DNA from: Rivularia sp. MS3
Lineage (GTDB): Bacteria > Cyanobacteriota > Cyanobacteriia > Cyanobacteriales > Nostocaceae
Assembly: GCA_019192545.1 (NCBI GenBank)
Contig: JAHCMI010000023.1
Location: 1 to 64,000, forward strand
Direction of reading: 5' to 3'
DNA: 64,000 nt
Positions within the stretch are counted from its first letter, which is position 1; each line of letters begins with the position of its first letter. Shown in pieces: positions 17,442-27,492 of the stretch. The notes below the pieces were generated by a model that worked only from the letters and a program-made list of their open reading frames with translations, had not been told where the DNA came from and made no database searches. Made by a program: the position numbers and the translations under genes.

Positions 17442-18293
17442 CTAATTATTTTTGCTGCTACCCAATTTTATCAAATTATTCAAAGTAAGTTTAATCCCTT
17501 TAACAAAACTCTTTGGCATTGCTCTTACAATATCCTTGAAATACCAATTATTCGGGTCGGACTGATATTTATACCATTCCAGACTTTTAGATAAATTTTG
17601 GTTATCTTGATGTTTTTCTAAATATTTTTTAGGATGTACTATAGGTAATGAAGAAAAATTTGTCTTCTGAAATTCTTCTTTCAACTTAGGATAGCTGTCT
17701 AAGGAATTCTTATCGATAAACAGAAAGGTATTTTGAGCGTACCAAAAATCTACCTGAGAATTATTCCATACTCTATACCTAATACAATCAACAGCTACAT
17801 AACCTAACTTAGAAAACTTTTTTACCCAATAATTTTGCCATTGTTCATTTACATGATTTACCCCTCCTTGAAAAGGTATAGCTGCGGAGAATAAAATAAC
17901 TTTTCCTAAATTGGTTAAAGATGTTACGAAAGAAATGGATTCTTCCTCCGGTAAATGTTCCGCTACTTCAAGTGACATTACCAAATCAAACTTTCTATCA
18001 AACTTGAAAGATTGAGTTAAATCTTGAGCTTGGAAATTATACTCGGGTATTTTAAGCTCACATTTTTGAATATAGTCTCCATCTAACCCTAGAATATCAT
18101 CGATACCAAGTTGTTTGAGAACAGAAAGCCAGATTCCTTGTCCACAACCAACATCTATGACACTTTTGGGTTGAACTAAATCGACTACTATCGGAAGAAT
18201 TATCTGTGCTGAGTTAAAAGAACCCTCCGATACTAACCCAAAGAAATCAGAATTATAGTCAGTTGGTGGAGACATAAAATCTTCTTGTTGCAT
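17442..18293 (-). CDS. Class I SAM-dependent methyltransferase
   Basis: A 283-residue methyltransferase. Motif I is VIDVGCGQGIWLSVL, motif II-like LGLDGDYI, motif IV SLEVAEHLPEEESISFV. A TTG 12 bases upstream could extend it, but ATG at 18293 (MQQEDFMSPP) is the better start. The C-terminal 90 residues are aromatic and basic and specific to sugar-locus methyltransferases of this kind (WQNYWVKKF). It is the last gene of the - strand block, 195 bases after the second methyltransferase. Likely acts on a sugar or sugar nucleotide; no precise substrate. Confidence 0.85.
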   Translation of the reverse strand: MQQEDFMSPPTDYNSDFFGLVSEGSFNSAQIILPIVVDLVQPKSVIDVGCGQGIWLSVLKQLGIDDILGLDGDYIQKCELKIPEYNFQAQDLTQSFKFDRKFDLVMSLEVAEHLPEEESISFVTSLTNLGKVILFSAAIPFQGGVNHVNEQWQNYWVKKFSKLGYVAVDCIRYRVWNNSQVDFWYAQNTFLFIDKNSLDSYPKLKEEFQKTNFSSLPIVHPKKYLEKHQDNQNLSKSLEWYKYQSDPNNWYFKDIVRAMPKSFVKGIKLTLNNLIKLGSSKNN

Positions 18294-18488
18294 GGTTTTT
18301 ATCAATTTAAAATATAATTAATAATAAGTTGTGAGTCTTAATTACTTAATAAATAATCTCAAATTGTTAAGATATATACTATTAAAATAAATATAATAAT
18401 AGCAGTCGTAAAACAACTAACTGCTGATGGCAATCTTAGAGAAAATTCATTGTACCCAGACAATTTCATTGAAAGTACAATTAACAAA

Positions 18489-19244
18489 TTAAGGTTTTCG
18501 CCATGCATATGCGGTTTCCGTACCTTTAGAATCTGGTTTATGAAGAAAATATCCCGTCAAAGTTAAAGGAATTACAAGAGTACTTAAAGATTGGCGAATT
18601 AAATATGGTAAACGTGAAAATGCAATGTCGTGTCCAATAACGGTAATTGGATTGATAAAAGTAGCGTAGTTTTCGCAAGTTAAGCCAATCAAATTTTCCA
18701 AATTTTCGAGAGTATACCCCCGACGAACGTGTCCCCATTCTGCCATTACTTCGCTATCTTTAGGACAAAAGCTTTGCATAATTTCGTAATAAGGAAATTT
18801 CCAATTTTCGTTGGGAGTACTTATTAATAATATCCCTCCCGGACGAAGAACTCGCAACGCTTCAGAAATAGCTGTTTTGTCATCCGGTATATGTTCTAGT
18901 AAATCAAACATAGTTACAGCATCAAAACAACTATCTTCAAAAGGAAGATTCGTTGCATCACCACATATAAATTTAACGCGATGCTGTTGATTTAAAACTG
19001 AATTAGCATAATCCGAATTTAAATCAATGTTAGTAATTTGTGCTTGAGGAAATAGCATCGCTGAAAGCCCACTTTGTCCACCTCCAACTTCCAAAACTTT
19101 TTTATAAGCAAAATCCGGAGTAACTCTGTGAATAGCGTGCATTTTTTCTCGATAAAAGAATCCTTGAGTTAATGGATGTGTAAACGGATTCTGCTTTAAA
19201 AATTCCGGTAAAGATAATTTGTAACTAGATAAACTTTGATTCAT
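18489..19244 (-). CDS. Class I SAM-dependent methyltransferase
   Basis: A 251-residue methyltransferase of the Methyltransf_11 type: VLEVGGGQSGLSAML (motif I), ITNIDLN, FICGDATNLPFEDSCFDAVTM (motif IV region) and EALRVLRPGGILLISTPNE (motif VI). The C-terminal third has a hydrophobic stretch (RQSLSTLVIPLTLTGYFL) that could touch the membrane. Its ATG overlaps the stop of the GT2 gene by four bases (ATGA), so translational coupling is likely. It probably methylates a glycan intermediate made by the neighbouring transferases. Confidence 0.85.
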   Translation of the reverse strand: MNQSLSSYKLSLPEFLKQNPFTHPLTQGFFYREKMHAIHRVTPDFAYKKVLEVGGGQSGLSAMLFPQAQITNIDLNSDYANSVLNQQHRVKFICGDATNLPFEDSCFDAVTMFDLLEHIPDDKTAISEALRVLRPGGILLISTPNENWKFPYYEIMQSFCPKDSEVMAEWGHVRRGYTLENLENLIGLTCENYATFINPITVIGHDIAFSRLPYLIRQSLSTLVIPLTLTGYFLHKPDSKGTETAYAWRKP

Positions 19245-20578
19245 AATGTTTCTGTATTGTTATTAATAAAATTAGAGAATTGCTTATGGTTAATAAAGTA
19301 ATAGCCTATACCTGCCATACAGCCTCTTACCTCAGCCAAATAAGTTTTATAAGTGGGAAATTTTCTCCATATAATGGCTTTGATAACTAAAGCTAAATAG
19401 TACTTTGGTATGCTAATCAAAATCCGATACAGATTACCCCAATGCCAGTGTTGTTCAAATTGAACTAGTAAAGCCGTAATGTGACCGCGCATGTACTGAT
19501 ACATTTGGCTATTTAAACTTTTTATATCGCTACGGTGACGATGAAAAACGACTACTGAAGGGTCATAATAGCAATGCCATCCGTCAGCTAAAATTCGATA
19601 CCAAAATTCGGAATCTTCACTACAGCCAGATGCTCCAGCACCAAGCCCTTCATTAAAATTACCTACCTTACTAAAAATTTCTCGGCGAAAAATCATGTTT
19701 GCACCCGCACCAATTCGCCAAGCAGGAACTCCTACACGTCTTGTCTGCTCAAAGAAATTACTATCAAATAACCGACTGCGAAAACCCCAGCTAAAATTTC
19801 CGTGCCCTTGTTCAAAAATTAATTGCGATTCTGTTTCTAATTCTAGCGGCAGCATTAGTCCGGTTACTGCCATTATTTGAGGACTTTTAAAACTTTTTTT
19901 TAATCGAAATATCCAGTCTGGGTGAGTTTCAACATCGTCATCTGTGAACGCAATTAAATCGCATACTGATTGTTTTATACCTGTATTTCTAGCAATACTC
20001 AAACCTGCTCTAGGTTCTCTCACATATTCAATTTTAAGCGGTGATTTTTTTACAATATCAAAAGTTTCATCGTTTTGGTCTTGATTATCAACTACTATTA
20101 TTTGGTCGGGTAAGGTTGAAAGTTTTTCAAGCGACTTGATACAATTTTTTAACTGTTCTGGTCTATTTCTAGTACAGATAATGACCGATACTGTAAGTTG
20201 TTCAATTTCATCATTTTGAGATTGAGAATTAATATGATTTAACTTAGAAAGAGGACTATTGATTTTTTGTATTTCTTTTATATCGGGAACTTGATTTTTT
20301 AAATGTCGTATAAAGTGTTCCGAAAGAAATGGTTTAAATCCACTATTTAGTAATTTATCGCCGACTGTATTCGTAATAGACATTGCAACTATACTTTTTA
20401 GACGTTCGGTAGGAATCGGTAGTTCGTTAATGCTGATATTATGATTACCTAAAGCAATATTATCTAGCCAAAAAAAACAACTATAGCCAGCAATATTTAT
20501 ATCGTAAAAATCTTCTGAAAAATTGGGCAGAGGATTATTTAGATTAATATGCAATATTTTCCAAGGTTTAATCATCAC
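19241..20578 (-). CDS. Family 2 glycosyltransferase with N-terminal extension
   Basis: A 445-residue protein. A ~130-residue N-terminal region without recognised motifs precedes the GT-A domain: SVIICTRNRPEQLKNCIKSL, IVVDNQDQND, LIAFTDDDVETHPDW (DDD metal motif), FRREIFSKVGNFNE and SEDSEFWYRILADGWHCYY (acceptor-side motif). A hydrophobic stretch in the C-terminal 80 residues may anchor it. The frame opens with GTG; ATG three bases later is equally plausible. Its layout, including the N-terminal part, matches the next gene upstream, so the two are distant paralogues. Likely cytoplasmic face, adding a sugar to a lipid-linked glycan. Confidence 0.86.
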   Translation of the reverse strand: MMIKPWKILHINLNNPLPNFSEDFYDINIAGYSCFFWLDNIALGNHNISINELPIPTERLKSIVAMSITNTVGDKLLNSGFKPFLSEHFIRHLKNQVPDIKEIQKINSPLSKLNHINSQSQNDEIEQLTVSVIICTRNRPEQLKNCIKSLEKLSTLPDQIIVVDNQDQNDETFDIVKKSPLKIEYVREPRAGLSIARNTGIKQSVCDLIAFTDDDVETHPDWIFRLKKSFKSPQIMAVTGLMLPLELETESQLIFEQGHGNFSWGFRSRLFDSNFFEQTRRVGVPAWRIGAGANMIFRREIFSKVGNFNEGLGAGASGCSEDSEFWYRILADGWHCYYDPSVVVFHRHRSDIKSLNSQMYQYMRGHITALLVQFEQHWHWGNLYRILISIPKYYLALVIKAIIWRKFPTYKTYLAEVRGCMAGIGYYFINHKQFSNFINNNTETL

Positions 20579-20636
20579 AAATATTATCTACAATTAATAA
20601 TTACTTATGTATGCAAAAAAAAACTCATTATCTCGA

Positions 20637-21923
20637 TTACGAAGCATTAATACAAGTATCCTGCGGCAATTTTGAACTTTCCGAATTAGCTTTGCGGATT
20701 TTCTCAACTCTTCGTTGAGACCTTTGGTATTCTCCGAATAAACCTTGAATACCTCCCCAAATTTCAGCCCAAACCATAGAAGGTGGTAGAATTCGGGTAC
20801 CTAGATAGCTGTCTGCAAGCTGCTGTAATTGGTACTGAAACCACCACAAAATAAGACTTATTAGTTTTGCTCGCTGGCTGACATCCTGCTGAAAAGATTT
20901 AATGACAAAAGCCATAAATCCCGCTCCCCAACTCCAATACTGATGCTGAAGTTTTTCTATCTCTTGGCGATGCTGGTGATAAATTAGGTATTGGGGTTCG
21001 TAAACTAATGGATAACCTGCCCGTATAACTCGATAGAAAATATCTAAATCTCCTCCACCTGGTAAGGGTTTACCTGTATCTAAAGCTTCGTCAAAGCCTC
21101 CCAATTTGAGCAACACCTCTCGTCGGAAAGCCATGTTACACCCAGCCCCGAAAATACCAGCACCACAAGGATAGAGGGGATTTCCATCTAAGCTAGAACC
21201 TTGATAGCGAATTTTCTCAAAACCCCGTCGAAACCCACCGCGATGCTCGAAGATAATCTGTGCTTCTGTTTCTAGTTCATAAGGTAGAACTAAACCCGTA
21301 AATGCACCAGCATCGGGATTTTCTGCCCAAGCTTCTTGTAAACCTCTTAGCCACTGACGATCCACCACTACATCGTCATCTAAAAAAGCCAACAGTTCTC
21401 CCTTAGCTTCTTGTACGGCTCGATTGCGGGCAAAGTCTAAACCCGGCTTAGGTTCGCGAGTATAGCCGACGCTAGCCATTGATTTGACTAACTCATGGGT
21501 ACGCTCGTCACTAGGAGCATTATCAACTACTAATATTTCAAATTTAGCTGGTTGATTAATATTTGGTAGTTGTAAATTTAACAATGAATTCAAACAGCGT
21601 TTTACGTTATCAGGACGGTCTTTAGTGCAAATAGCAACAGTTAAGCTAGGAAATTTTTCTGTATTTGTACAGACAATCAAGTCTTGGCGAATCTTCTCCT
21701 GTAAAAGTTTTGCTCCTACCTCTTTGCTCAAGAGAGTATTTAATCCTACCTCCGACAACGAGCAGTTGGGCTGCATAGGTAAAAGCACAAAACCAATCGG
21801 GCGTTCAGCTTTGCTGGTGCAATCGCCATAGCGAAGAATTAGCGCCAACCCGTTATCTTGCTTACCCGTGGCAACAGTTGGCAAGGGTTTGGTTAATTCG
21901 ATGTCAAGAATTTGATAACGCAT
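20637..21923 (-). CDS. Family 2 glycosyltransferase with N-terminal extension
   Basis: The frame is open from 22010, deep inside the ABC gene; MRYQILDIEL at 21923 is the best start and leaves a 20-base overlap. The 428-residue product has an N-terminal ~100-residue domain like its paralogue at 19241, then SLTVAICTKDRPDNVKRCL, LVVDNAPSD, LLAFLDDDVVVDRQW (DDD motif) and GGGDLDIFYRVIRAGYP. The shared extension (LPT..., LLP..., a small helical domain) suggests a common subfamily with a distinct donor or partner. It is coupled to the ABC exporter by overlap. Confidence 0.86.
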   Translation of the reverse strand: MRYQILDIELTKPLPTVATGKQDNGLALILRYGDCTSKAERPIGFVLLPMQPNCSLSEVGLNTLLSKEVGAKLLQEKIRQDLIVCTNTEKFPSLTVAICTKDRPDNVKRCLNSLLNLQLPNINQPAKFEILVVDNAPSDERTHELVKSMASVGYTREPKPGLDFARNRAVQEAKGELLAFLDDDVVVDRQWLRGLQEAWAENPDAGAFTGLVLPYELETEAQIIFEHRGGFRRGFEKIRYQGSSLDGNPLYPCGAGIFGAGCNMAFRREVLLKLGGFDEALDTGKPLPGGGDLDIFYRVIRAGYPLVYEPQYLIYHQHRQEIEKLQHQYWSWGAGFMAFVIKSFQQDVSQRAKLISLILWWFQYQLQQLADSYLGTRILPPSMVWAEIWGGIQGLFGEYQRSQRRVEKIRKANSESSKLPQDTCINAS

Positions 21924-23706
21924 TACGATATTGCAATTGATAGAGTTGATTAAATAAGCTTTTGTTTTCAAGTAATTGCGGTAAGTTTCCTTGTTCGACA
22001 ATTTGCCCATCTTTTAAAACAAGGATTTGATCTGCCTGCTCGATAGTAGATAATCTATGAGCTATAACAATTACCGTGCGCTCTTGACTAAATATTTCTA
22101 AAGCTTGCTGAATCAAGTTTTCAGACAAGGTATCTAAAGCGTTAGTGGCTTCATCTAAAATGAGAATATCGGGATTGCGGACAATAGCGCGTGCTAAAGC
22201 TAAACGCTGGCGTTGCCCTCCAGATAAACGGGTACCGCGCTCGCCGACAGGTGTGTCATAACCAAAAGGTAGTTCTAGAATAAATTCGTGGGCATGAGCC
22301 TGCTTAGCTGCGGCAATAATTTCTGCTTCTGTTGCCTCTAACTTACCGTAGGCAATATTCTCGCGAATGGTTGAACTAAAAATATGAATATCCTGGCTAA
22401 CAATGGCAATCCGCTCTCGCCAGTCGTGCAGGTTCAAACTATCTAAAGAAACTCCATCTACATAAATTTCTCCCTCGGTGAGATTGTAGAATCGACAAAT
22501 TAATTTAATCAACGTCGATTTACCACCTCCAGAAGGACCTACTATAGCTGTAGTTTGTCCGTGGGGAATATCCACAGAAATATTCTCTAAGGCCAGGGAT
22601 TTGCCTTTACTATACCCAAAGCTGACTTTATCAAATGCAATTTTGTGCTGTAACCCAGAAAAAGCTTTATACCCTGTAATCGGATGGTTTTTATCGTGGC
22701 TATTAAAAAACTCCATCACGGCTTGAACTCCTCCCTCTGTCGCTAACAGATTCACCCGATAGAAATCAATCAACTTAATATGAGGTTGCAAGCGGTAGAG
22801 CATAAACATAAAAGTTAAAATAGCCGATAAGGCTGTGGGATCTCGGAGTAAAGAAATAACTAAAACTCCTACCACTAAAAAAGTTGATAATCCTTCATGC
22901 AAAGGATCGACTGCACCATATAAAAGTTCCAGTTGCCAAAATGTTTTCTTTACCAGGTTTGACGATTCATCGAAACGTTGCTGCTCGTAACCCTCACGAT
23001 TAAAAGCCCGGATGGTTTGCATACCCGTCAAACCTTCACACATCAGAGTAGTCAGTTGAGAATTTGCTTTCACTGTTTGCTGCCCCAAAGCTTTAGCGCG
23101 ACGAGTTACCTGTTGGACGATGACTGAAATTAGTAAAGTTAAGAAGCTTACAAGTACCATCAAACGCCATGAAAGCAGTAGAAGCAGCACGGTAAATACC
23201 ACCAGAGTGCAAAGACTAATAACAATATTGACCAACATCTCTAAAGCGCGAATCACCTGCCAGCTTTCGCCAGCTAAAAGGTTTAGTAGCTCTCCAGAAT
23301 CCTTTGCTTCTAAGTAGTTGTAGTTAATATTAAGTAACTGATTAAAAATCTTCGAGCGCAACCGATGACCAACTTGATGCTTGAACCAGCCGAATAGAGC
23401 TTTATTGGTATATACTAGAACATTCTTCAACAGGATAGCTACTGTCATGGCAACAGCAACAATAGCTAAGCGATGTTCCACAGAAAAACCTTGAAAAGGA
23501 CTTTCGAGAATACTTATCCAACCTTGCTGCTGAGTACTTTGAAATGCTTCTGCCTCCAAACTCTGTAACAAAGGCACCATCAAGCTAATCCCTATTCCCT
23601 CAGCAAGTGAAGCCAAAATACCCAAGCCGATGATGATAAATACGACCCAATTATAAGAGCGGATTAAAAGCATTAGTTTCCGCACTAATCGCAATTCTCC
23701 AATCAC
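21904..23706 (-). CDS. MsbA-like ABC exporter (fused membrane and ATPase domains)
   Basis: A 600-residue half-transporter. Six membrane helices occupy residues ~15-300; the ATPase domain has Walker A GPSGGGKST (390-398), signature LSGGQRQRLALARAI, Walker B ILILDEATNALD and the switch His in VIVIAHRLSTIEQ. It starts with GTG in a GTGA overlap with the upstream GT2 gene. Family members flip lipid A, lipid-linked oligosaccharides or glycolipids. In this block of glycosyltransferases a lipid-linked glycan is the likely substrate, giving an export route independent of the Wzx at 5681. Homodimer expected. Confidence 0.9.
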   Translation of the reverse strand: MIGELRLVRKLMLLIRSYNWVVFIIIGLGILASLAEGIGISLMVPLLQSLEAEAFQSTQQQGWISILESPFQGFSVEHRLAIVAVAMTVAILLKNVLVYTNKALFGWFKHQVGHRLRSKIFNQLLNINYNYLEAKDSGELLNLLAGESWQVIRALEMLVNIVISLCTLVVFTVLLLLLSWRLMVLVSFLTLLISVIVQQVTRRAKALGQQTVKANSQLTTLMCEGLTGMQTIRAFNREGYEQQRFDESSNLVKKTFWQLELLYGAVDPLHEGLSTFLVVGVLVISLLRDPTALSAILTFMFMLYRLQPHIKLIDFYRVNLLATEGGVQAVMEFFNSHDKNHPITGYKAFSGLQHKIAFDKVSFGYSKGKSLALENISVDIPHGQTTAIVGPSGGGKSTLIKLICRFYNLTEGEIYVDGVSLDSLNLHDWRERIAIVSQDIHIFSSTIRENIAYGKLEATEAEIIAAAKQAHAHEFILELPFGYDTPVGERGTRLSGGQRQRLALARAIVRNPDILILDEATNALDTLSENLIQQALEIFSQERTVIVIAHRLSTIEQADQILVLKDGQIVEQGNLPQLLENKSLFNQLYQLQYRNALSNS

Positions 23707-24857
23707 CGCTTTTCCTCCATCGACAATGATGTCTGGGAATTAGGTCGAAAATGTTGCAAACCTTTGATGAGAAAGTTTACTAAGTAGTTAAAAATATTAC
23801 CTACCGCAATCATTATACCGATTTTGAATTGAGATATTTTGAAAGAGGTGAGTGCATTCTGGAATCCTTGAGAAGGCTGGATATTTATATTATTTTCTGT
23901 AGATGATACTGACAATTGTACTGTTAATGATTGAGTCATTGAACTCCAAGTACTGTTTAATAGCAGCCGATAGAATCCAAATCGTATAAAGGTAGTAAAG
24001 GGTTCTGCATTCAAAGCTTCCTTCAGCCAAAAACGAGTAATGTCATGGTGTTGGTAGCGATCGCTTTGATGGGCAAAGTACATATAAAGATTGCTACCCG
24101 ACAGTTTGAATAAATATTGAGGTAGATAAGGATGTCGCTGTCGTACCGATGCCATTACCAAAGCATGGGATTTGGCCATTGAGCGATAGTCACAAGACAT
24201 ACTATTACTAACTTTGCGATAGCCCACAAGAAACTCAGGAACTACTTGAAATTCATATTGCTCTGCAATTCGTAAATAAAAGTCCCAGTCTTCGCATCCC
24301 TGAGCATTTTGGAGTCGGAGTCTAGCGTCGTAGTAACCAATTCTATCAAGACAGCTTAGACGTATCATCGTCGCACTAGCATTACCAATAAAGTTATATG
24401 CAACAAAGGTTTTGAATACATTACCTGTAATCCTAGCTGCTTTAAATCCACCGGTTGGTCGATCCAACTCATCAATATCTACTGACCAGGAATAGACTAG
24501 TCCGACGCAGGAACCTCCTCGCTGCATCGCTTGAACCTGTTTTTCAATATTCTGGGGATACCAAATATCATCGGCATCTATGGGAGCAACAAATTCTCCT
24601 TGGGATTTACTTATTCCTAAATTTCGAGCTGCTGCGACTCCAGCGTTTGTTTGACTAAACAGATGTATTCTCGAGTCTTTTTGCATGTATTCTCGAACAA
24701 TCCGAGCGGTATTGTCTGTAGATCCATCGTCTACTACCAATATTTCTAAATTTCGGTAAGTCTGAGCAATTACCGATTCCAAAGTTTTGCCAATAAAAGC
24801 TTCTGCATTGTAGGCGGGAATTATTACTGAAACAAGGGAATTAGATGAATGTTCCAT
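23703..24857 (-). CDS. Family 2 glycosyltransferase
   Basis: A 384-residue GT-A transferase: LVSVIIPAYNAEAFIGKTLES, LVVDDGSTDNTARIV, FVAPIDADDIWYPQN (DADD) and QGCEDWDFYLRIAEQYEF. The last ~110 residues are hydrophobic in part (FKIGIMIAVGNIFNYLVNFLI), probably a membrane anchor. Its start lies 15 bases after the FAD-protein gene and its stop overlaps the GTG of the ABC exporter. The tight arrangement argues for one transcript from 26366 or 27492 to 17442. Confidence 0.88.
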   Translation of the reverse strand: MEHSSNSLVSVIIPAYNAEAFIGKTLESVIAQTYRNLEILVVDDGSTDNTARIVREYMQKDSRIHLFSQTNAGVAAARNLGISKSQGEFVAPIDADDIWYPQNIEKQVQAMQRGGSCVGLVYSWSVDIDELDRPTGGFKAARITGNVFKTFVAYNFIGNASATMIRLSCLDRIGYYDARLRLQNAQGCEDWDFYLRIAEQYEFQVVPEFLVGYRKVSNSMSCDYRSMAKSHALVMASVRQRHPYLPQYLFKLSGSNLYMYFAHQSDRYQHHDITRFWLKEALNAEPFTTFIRFGFYRLLLNSTWSSMTQSLTVQLSVSSTENNINIQPSQGFQNALTSFKISQFKIGIMIAVGNIFNYLVNFLIKGLQHFRPNSQTSLSMEEKR

Positions 24858-24872
24858 ATTTTTCTACCCACA

Positions 24873-26366
24873 TTATTTTTTGCCCGCAAACAAGAATGAT
24901 TTATCTTCAGTGGCAGTTACTTTACTTTGTTTCACTTTTGACCATTCTTTATCAGTAAAATTCTCGTGGTAAGAACGCTCAACGTTGATATTCCACAAAT
25001 CGTGATTCTCACCCAAAATATTCTTAGCTGCTAACAGGGCACTGAGCATGGAATGGTCTTGGTTGTTATAGCGGTGCATCCCGTTACGGCCGACTGTTTG
25101 CAGGTTTTCAAAGCCTTGGAGATAATCTTGCAACACCTGTAAATGTTGGCGGTATTCGCCATCGTAAACTGGATAAGCTTTATGCTGACGAATTATGCAG
25201 CCGTCTTCTACGTCACCGGGTTTGACACCTAAATCTAGCTGAATAATTTCTTTAGTTGCTAGTTCGATTAATTCAGCTTCCGACATTTGCCATAGCTCAT
25301 CTCCTTGACTACAGAAATATTCCATACCCAAGCAAGTCTTGCTGGCATCGGGAACCATAGCCGGACTCCAATTTTTGAAGTTTTGAATCCGCCCCACTTT
25401 AAATTCTGGGCTGTGTATATAAAGCCAGTTGTCGGGAAAAAGATGTTGGCGATTAACAACCAGCGACACGATGAGAAAATCGCGATACTTCAGCCCTCGA
25501 GATGCTGCCAAAACTTCTTCGGGAGGTAAAGGATCGAGTCTATGCACTAAAGCGCTTATAGGCATGGAGTTGATGAAATGTTCTCCTGTTAGCTCAAAGG
25601 TGCGATCGCCTTGTTTGGCAACCACCTTGGTAATACGCATACCTTGTCGCTCAACTCTTACGACTTCGGTATTTAGATGAACTGGGGAATCTTTACTATC
25701 TAATATTTCTTGACATCTTTCCCACATCATGCCGGGGCCTAAACGTGGATAATCAAACTTTTTGATTAAGCTTTTAGCGTTTTGGCTGCCAAAAGCCGCA
25801 TTGATTACGGCTTGTTTGAGGGACATGTTTTTGATGCGTTGAGCCGCCCAATCGGCTCGAATTTGGTTGCAGGGAATGCCCCAAACTTTTTCAGTGTAAG
25901 TCTTGAAGAAAATCCGATAAAGTCTTTCTCCGAAGCAATCGATTACCCAATCTTCAAAGGTTTCTGCTTCCAACTCGGGATTTAAACGCTTCTTGAGTTT
26001 GGCTTTGAGATAGCTATTTAAAATCAGCAAACTGCGAACCGGGCCAAGATTAGTTAAGGTTTTGAAGAGAGACAGGGGATAGTCGTAAAATTTACCTTCA
26101 TAATAAATCCGCGACATTCTGGGAACTTGAATAAAGTCAGAGCCTAAAATTTCTTTCCATACAGCTTCAACTTCGCCTACTTTTGTAAAAAAGCGATGTC
26201 CGCCAATGTCGAAACGGTAGCCTTTATAGGTTTCTGTTCTGGAAATGCCCCCAACCTTGTCAGCTTTTTCAAGGATGACTGACTTTGTACCATGTTTCAT
26301 TAATTCGTAGGCTGCCGTCAGCCCAGCCGGACCGCCTCCGATAACGACTACAGGGCGAGAATCCAT
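24873..26366 (-). CDS. FAD-dependent UDP-galactopyranose-mutase-like protein
   Basis: A 497-residue flavoprotein with an N-terminal Rossmann motif VVVIGGGPAGLTAAYELMK and ILEKADKVGGISRTETYKG, then FDIGGHRFFTK and YTEKVWGIPCNQIRADW, as in the NAD(P)-binding/amine-oxidase-type proteins found in polysaccharide loci and related to UDP-galactopyranose mutase. The latter interconverts UDP-galactopyranose and UDP-galactofuranose with reduced FAD. The protein is longer than classical Glf (~370-390), so another sugar or lipid oxidoreductase remains possible. A good GGAG ribosome-binding site precedes the ATG. Confidence 0.75.
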   Translation of the reverse strand: MDSRPVVVIGGGPAGLTAAYELMKHGTKSVILEKADKVGGISRTETYKGYRFDIGGHRFFTKVGEVEAVWKEILGSDFIQVPRMSRIYYEGKFYDYPLSLFKTLTNLGPVRSLLILNSYLKAKLKKRLNPELEAETFEDWVIDCFGERLYRIFFKTYTEKVWGIPCNQIRADWAAQRIKNMSLKQAVINAAFGSQNAKSLIKKFDYPRLGPGMMWERCQEILDSKDSPVHLNTEVVRVERQGMRITKVVAKQGDRTFELTGEHFINSMPISALVHRLDPLPPEEVLAASRGLKYRDFLIVSLVVNRQHLFPDNWLYIHSPEFKVGRIQNFKNWSPAMVPDASKTCLGMEYFCSQGDELWQMSEAELIELATKEIIQLDLGVKPGDVEDGCIIRQHKAYPVYDGEYRQHLQVLQDYLQGFENLQTVGRNGMHRYNNQDHSMLSALLAAKNILGENHDLWNINVERSYHENFTDKEWSKVKQSKVTATEDKSFLFAGKK

Positions 26367-26478
26367 AATTGGTAAACTCCAAATAATTTTACTTTGCGTG
26401 CTTTAGTGTTGTGTAAGGCTACTTTTAGCAAGTGATTTTTCTATTAATTGAGAAATTCATCCTATATTCACGCGGTTA

Positions 26479-27492
26479 TTAGATTCTTTCGGGTTTAGGC
26501 AACCTAAATCGACCGAAATAATGCTTCAGCGTGCCATAGGCAAAAGCAGTTCCTCCATAAAGAAAGTAAAGCCAGTGCCAAGGAATAACTCGCAGGGTAA
26601 ATAACAAACCTCGTTTTTGATAGAAAAACCGATAAACATCTAAATTCAGGAGCAGTAATCCGAAAATTATGGCAATAGCAACTAGTAGTAACCATGAAAT
26701 CAGGGTACTCGCAGCTAAACTAACAATGAATATCAAAACCAAGACAACACTCAAACGATTGCTGTAACTGAGATTCAGGTCAGCATTTAAATTGCGATCG
26801 CGTAGAATCAACTCTGTCCAAGGCAAAGCCCGATAAAAGATTTCTGCCCTGAGCAAAGAGATAAATTGCCATCGCTTTAAATGCTTTACTTGAATGTCTT
26901 TATATAAACCGATGGAGTAACCAGCTTTTCTCAAGCGGTATCCTAATTCAATATCTTCAATACAAGGTTTGCAATAACTTTCATCAAACCCACCAATTTC
27001 ATCAAAAACTGAGCGACGAATCGCTCCACAGGCACCCCAAAAAGTAGACGCAACTTCCGAAGATATTTGATGGTTATAGTGGTGAAACAAGTTTTTGTAC
27101 TGAGACAAAAAGTTATCTGCACCAGGCGCATCGTCATAGGAGCCAATCAGGGCAGCTAAGTCTGCCTGCTGTTGAAACTTTTCTTCGATGAGACTCAAGG
27201 TATTAGGATGAAGCATTACATCCGCATCCACGAAGAACAAAATATCTCCGCGAGCTGCCTTTGCGCCTATATTTCTAGCGCGAGCCGGACCCCCAGAAGC
27301 AGGCAATCGCAATACCTTTGCTCCCGATGCTTCTGCTGTTTGCCAAGAGCCATCAGTATCTCCATCTGATACGACAATTACTTCATCTGGACAACGGAAA
27401 CTTTTTCCTATGCTGTCCAAACACTTGCGGAAATCTTCTCCGCCGTTGTATACGGGAATCACAATCGAAATACTAATTGAAGATACCACCAT
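26479..27492 (-). CDS. Membrane-bound family 2 glycosyltransferase
   Basis: A 337-residue GT-A transferase: ISIVIPVYNGGEDFRKCLDS, VVSDGDTDGSW, DILFFVDADVMLHPNTL (DAD metal motif) and CIEDIELGYRLRKAGYSI. Two hydrophobic segments follow (LVLIFIVSLAAS... and LLLVAIAIIFGLLLLNL), so it is an integral inner-membrane enzyme. Related proteins use polyprenyl-phosphate or other lipid acceptors. It is the first gene of the - strand block, after a 1.4-kb gene-poor region that should contain its promoter. Confidence 0.87.
   Translation of the reverse strand: MVVSSISISIVIPVYNGGEDFRKCLDSIGKSFRCPDEVIVVSDGDTDGSWQTAEASGAKVLRLPASGGPARARNIGAKAARGDILFFVDADVMLHPNTLSLIEEKFQQQADLAALIGSYDDAPGADNFLSQYKNLFHHYNHQISSEVASTFWGACGAIRRSVFDEIGGFDESYCKPCIEDIELGYRLRKAGYSIGLYKDIQVKHLKRWQFISLLRAEIFYRALPWTELILRDRNLNADLNLSYSNRLSVVLVLIFIVSLAASTLISWLLLVAIAIIFGLLLLNLDVYRFFYQKRGLLFTLRVIPWHWLYFLYGGTAFAYGTLKHYFGRFRLPKPERI

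Noticed and set aside
21924-22010. N-terminal extension of the GT2 at 20637
   Set aside because: It overlaps the ABC exporter coding sequence; MRYQILDIEL at 21923 matches the start of the paralogous domain.
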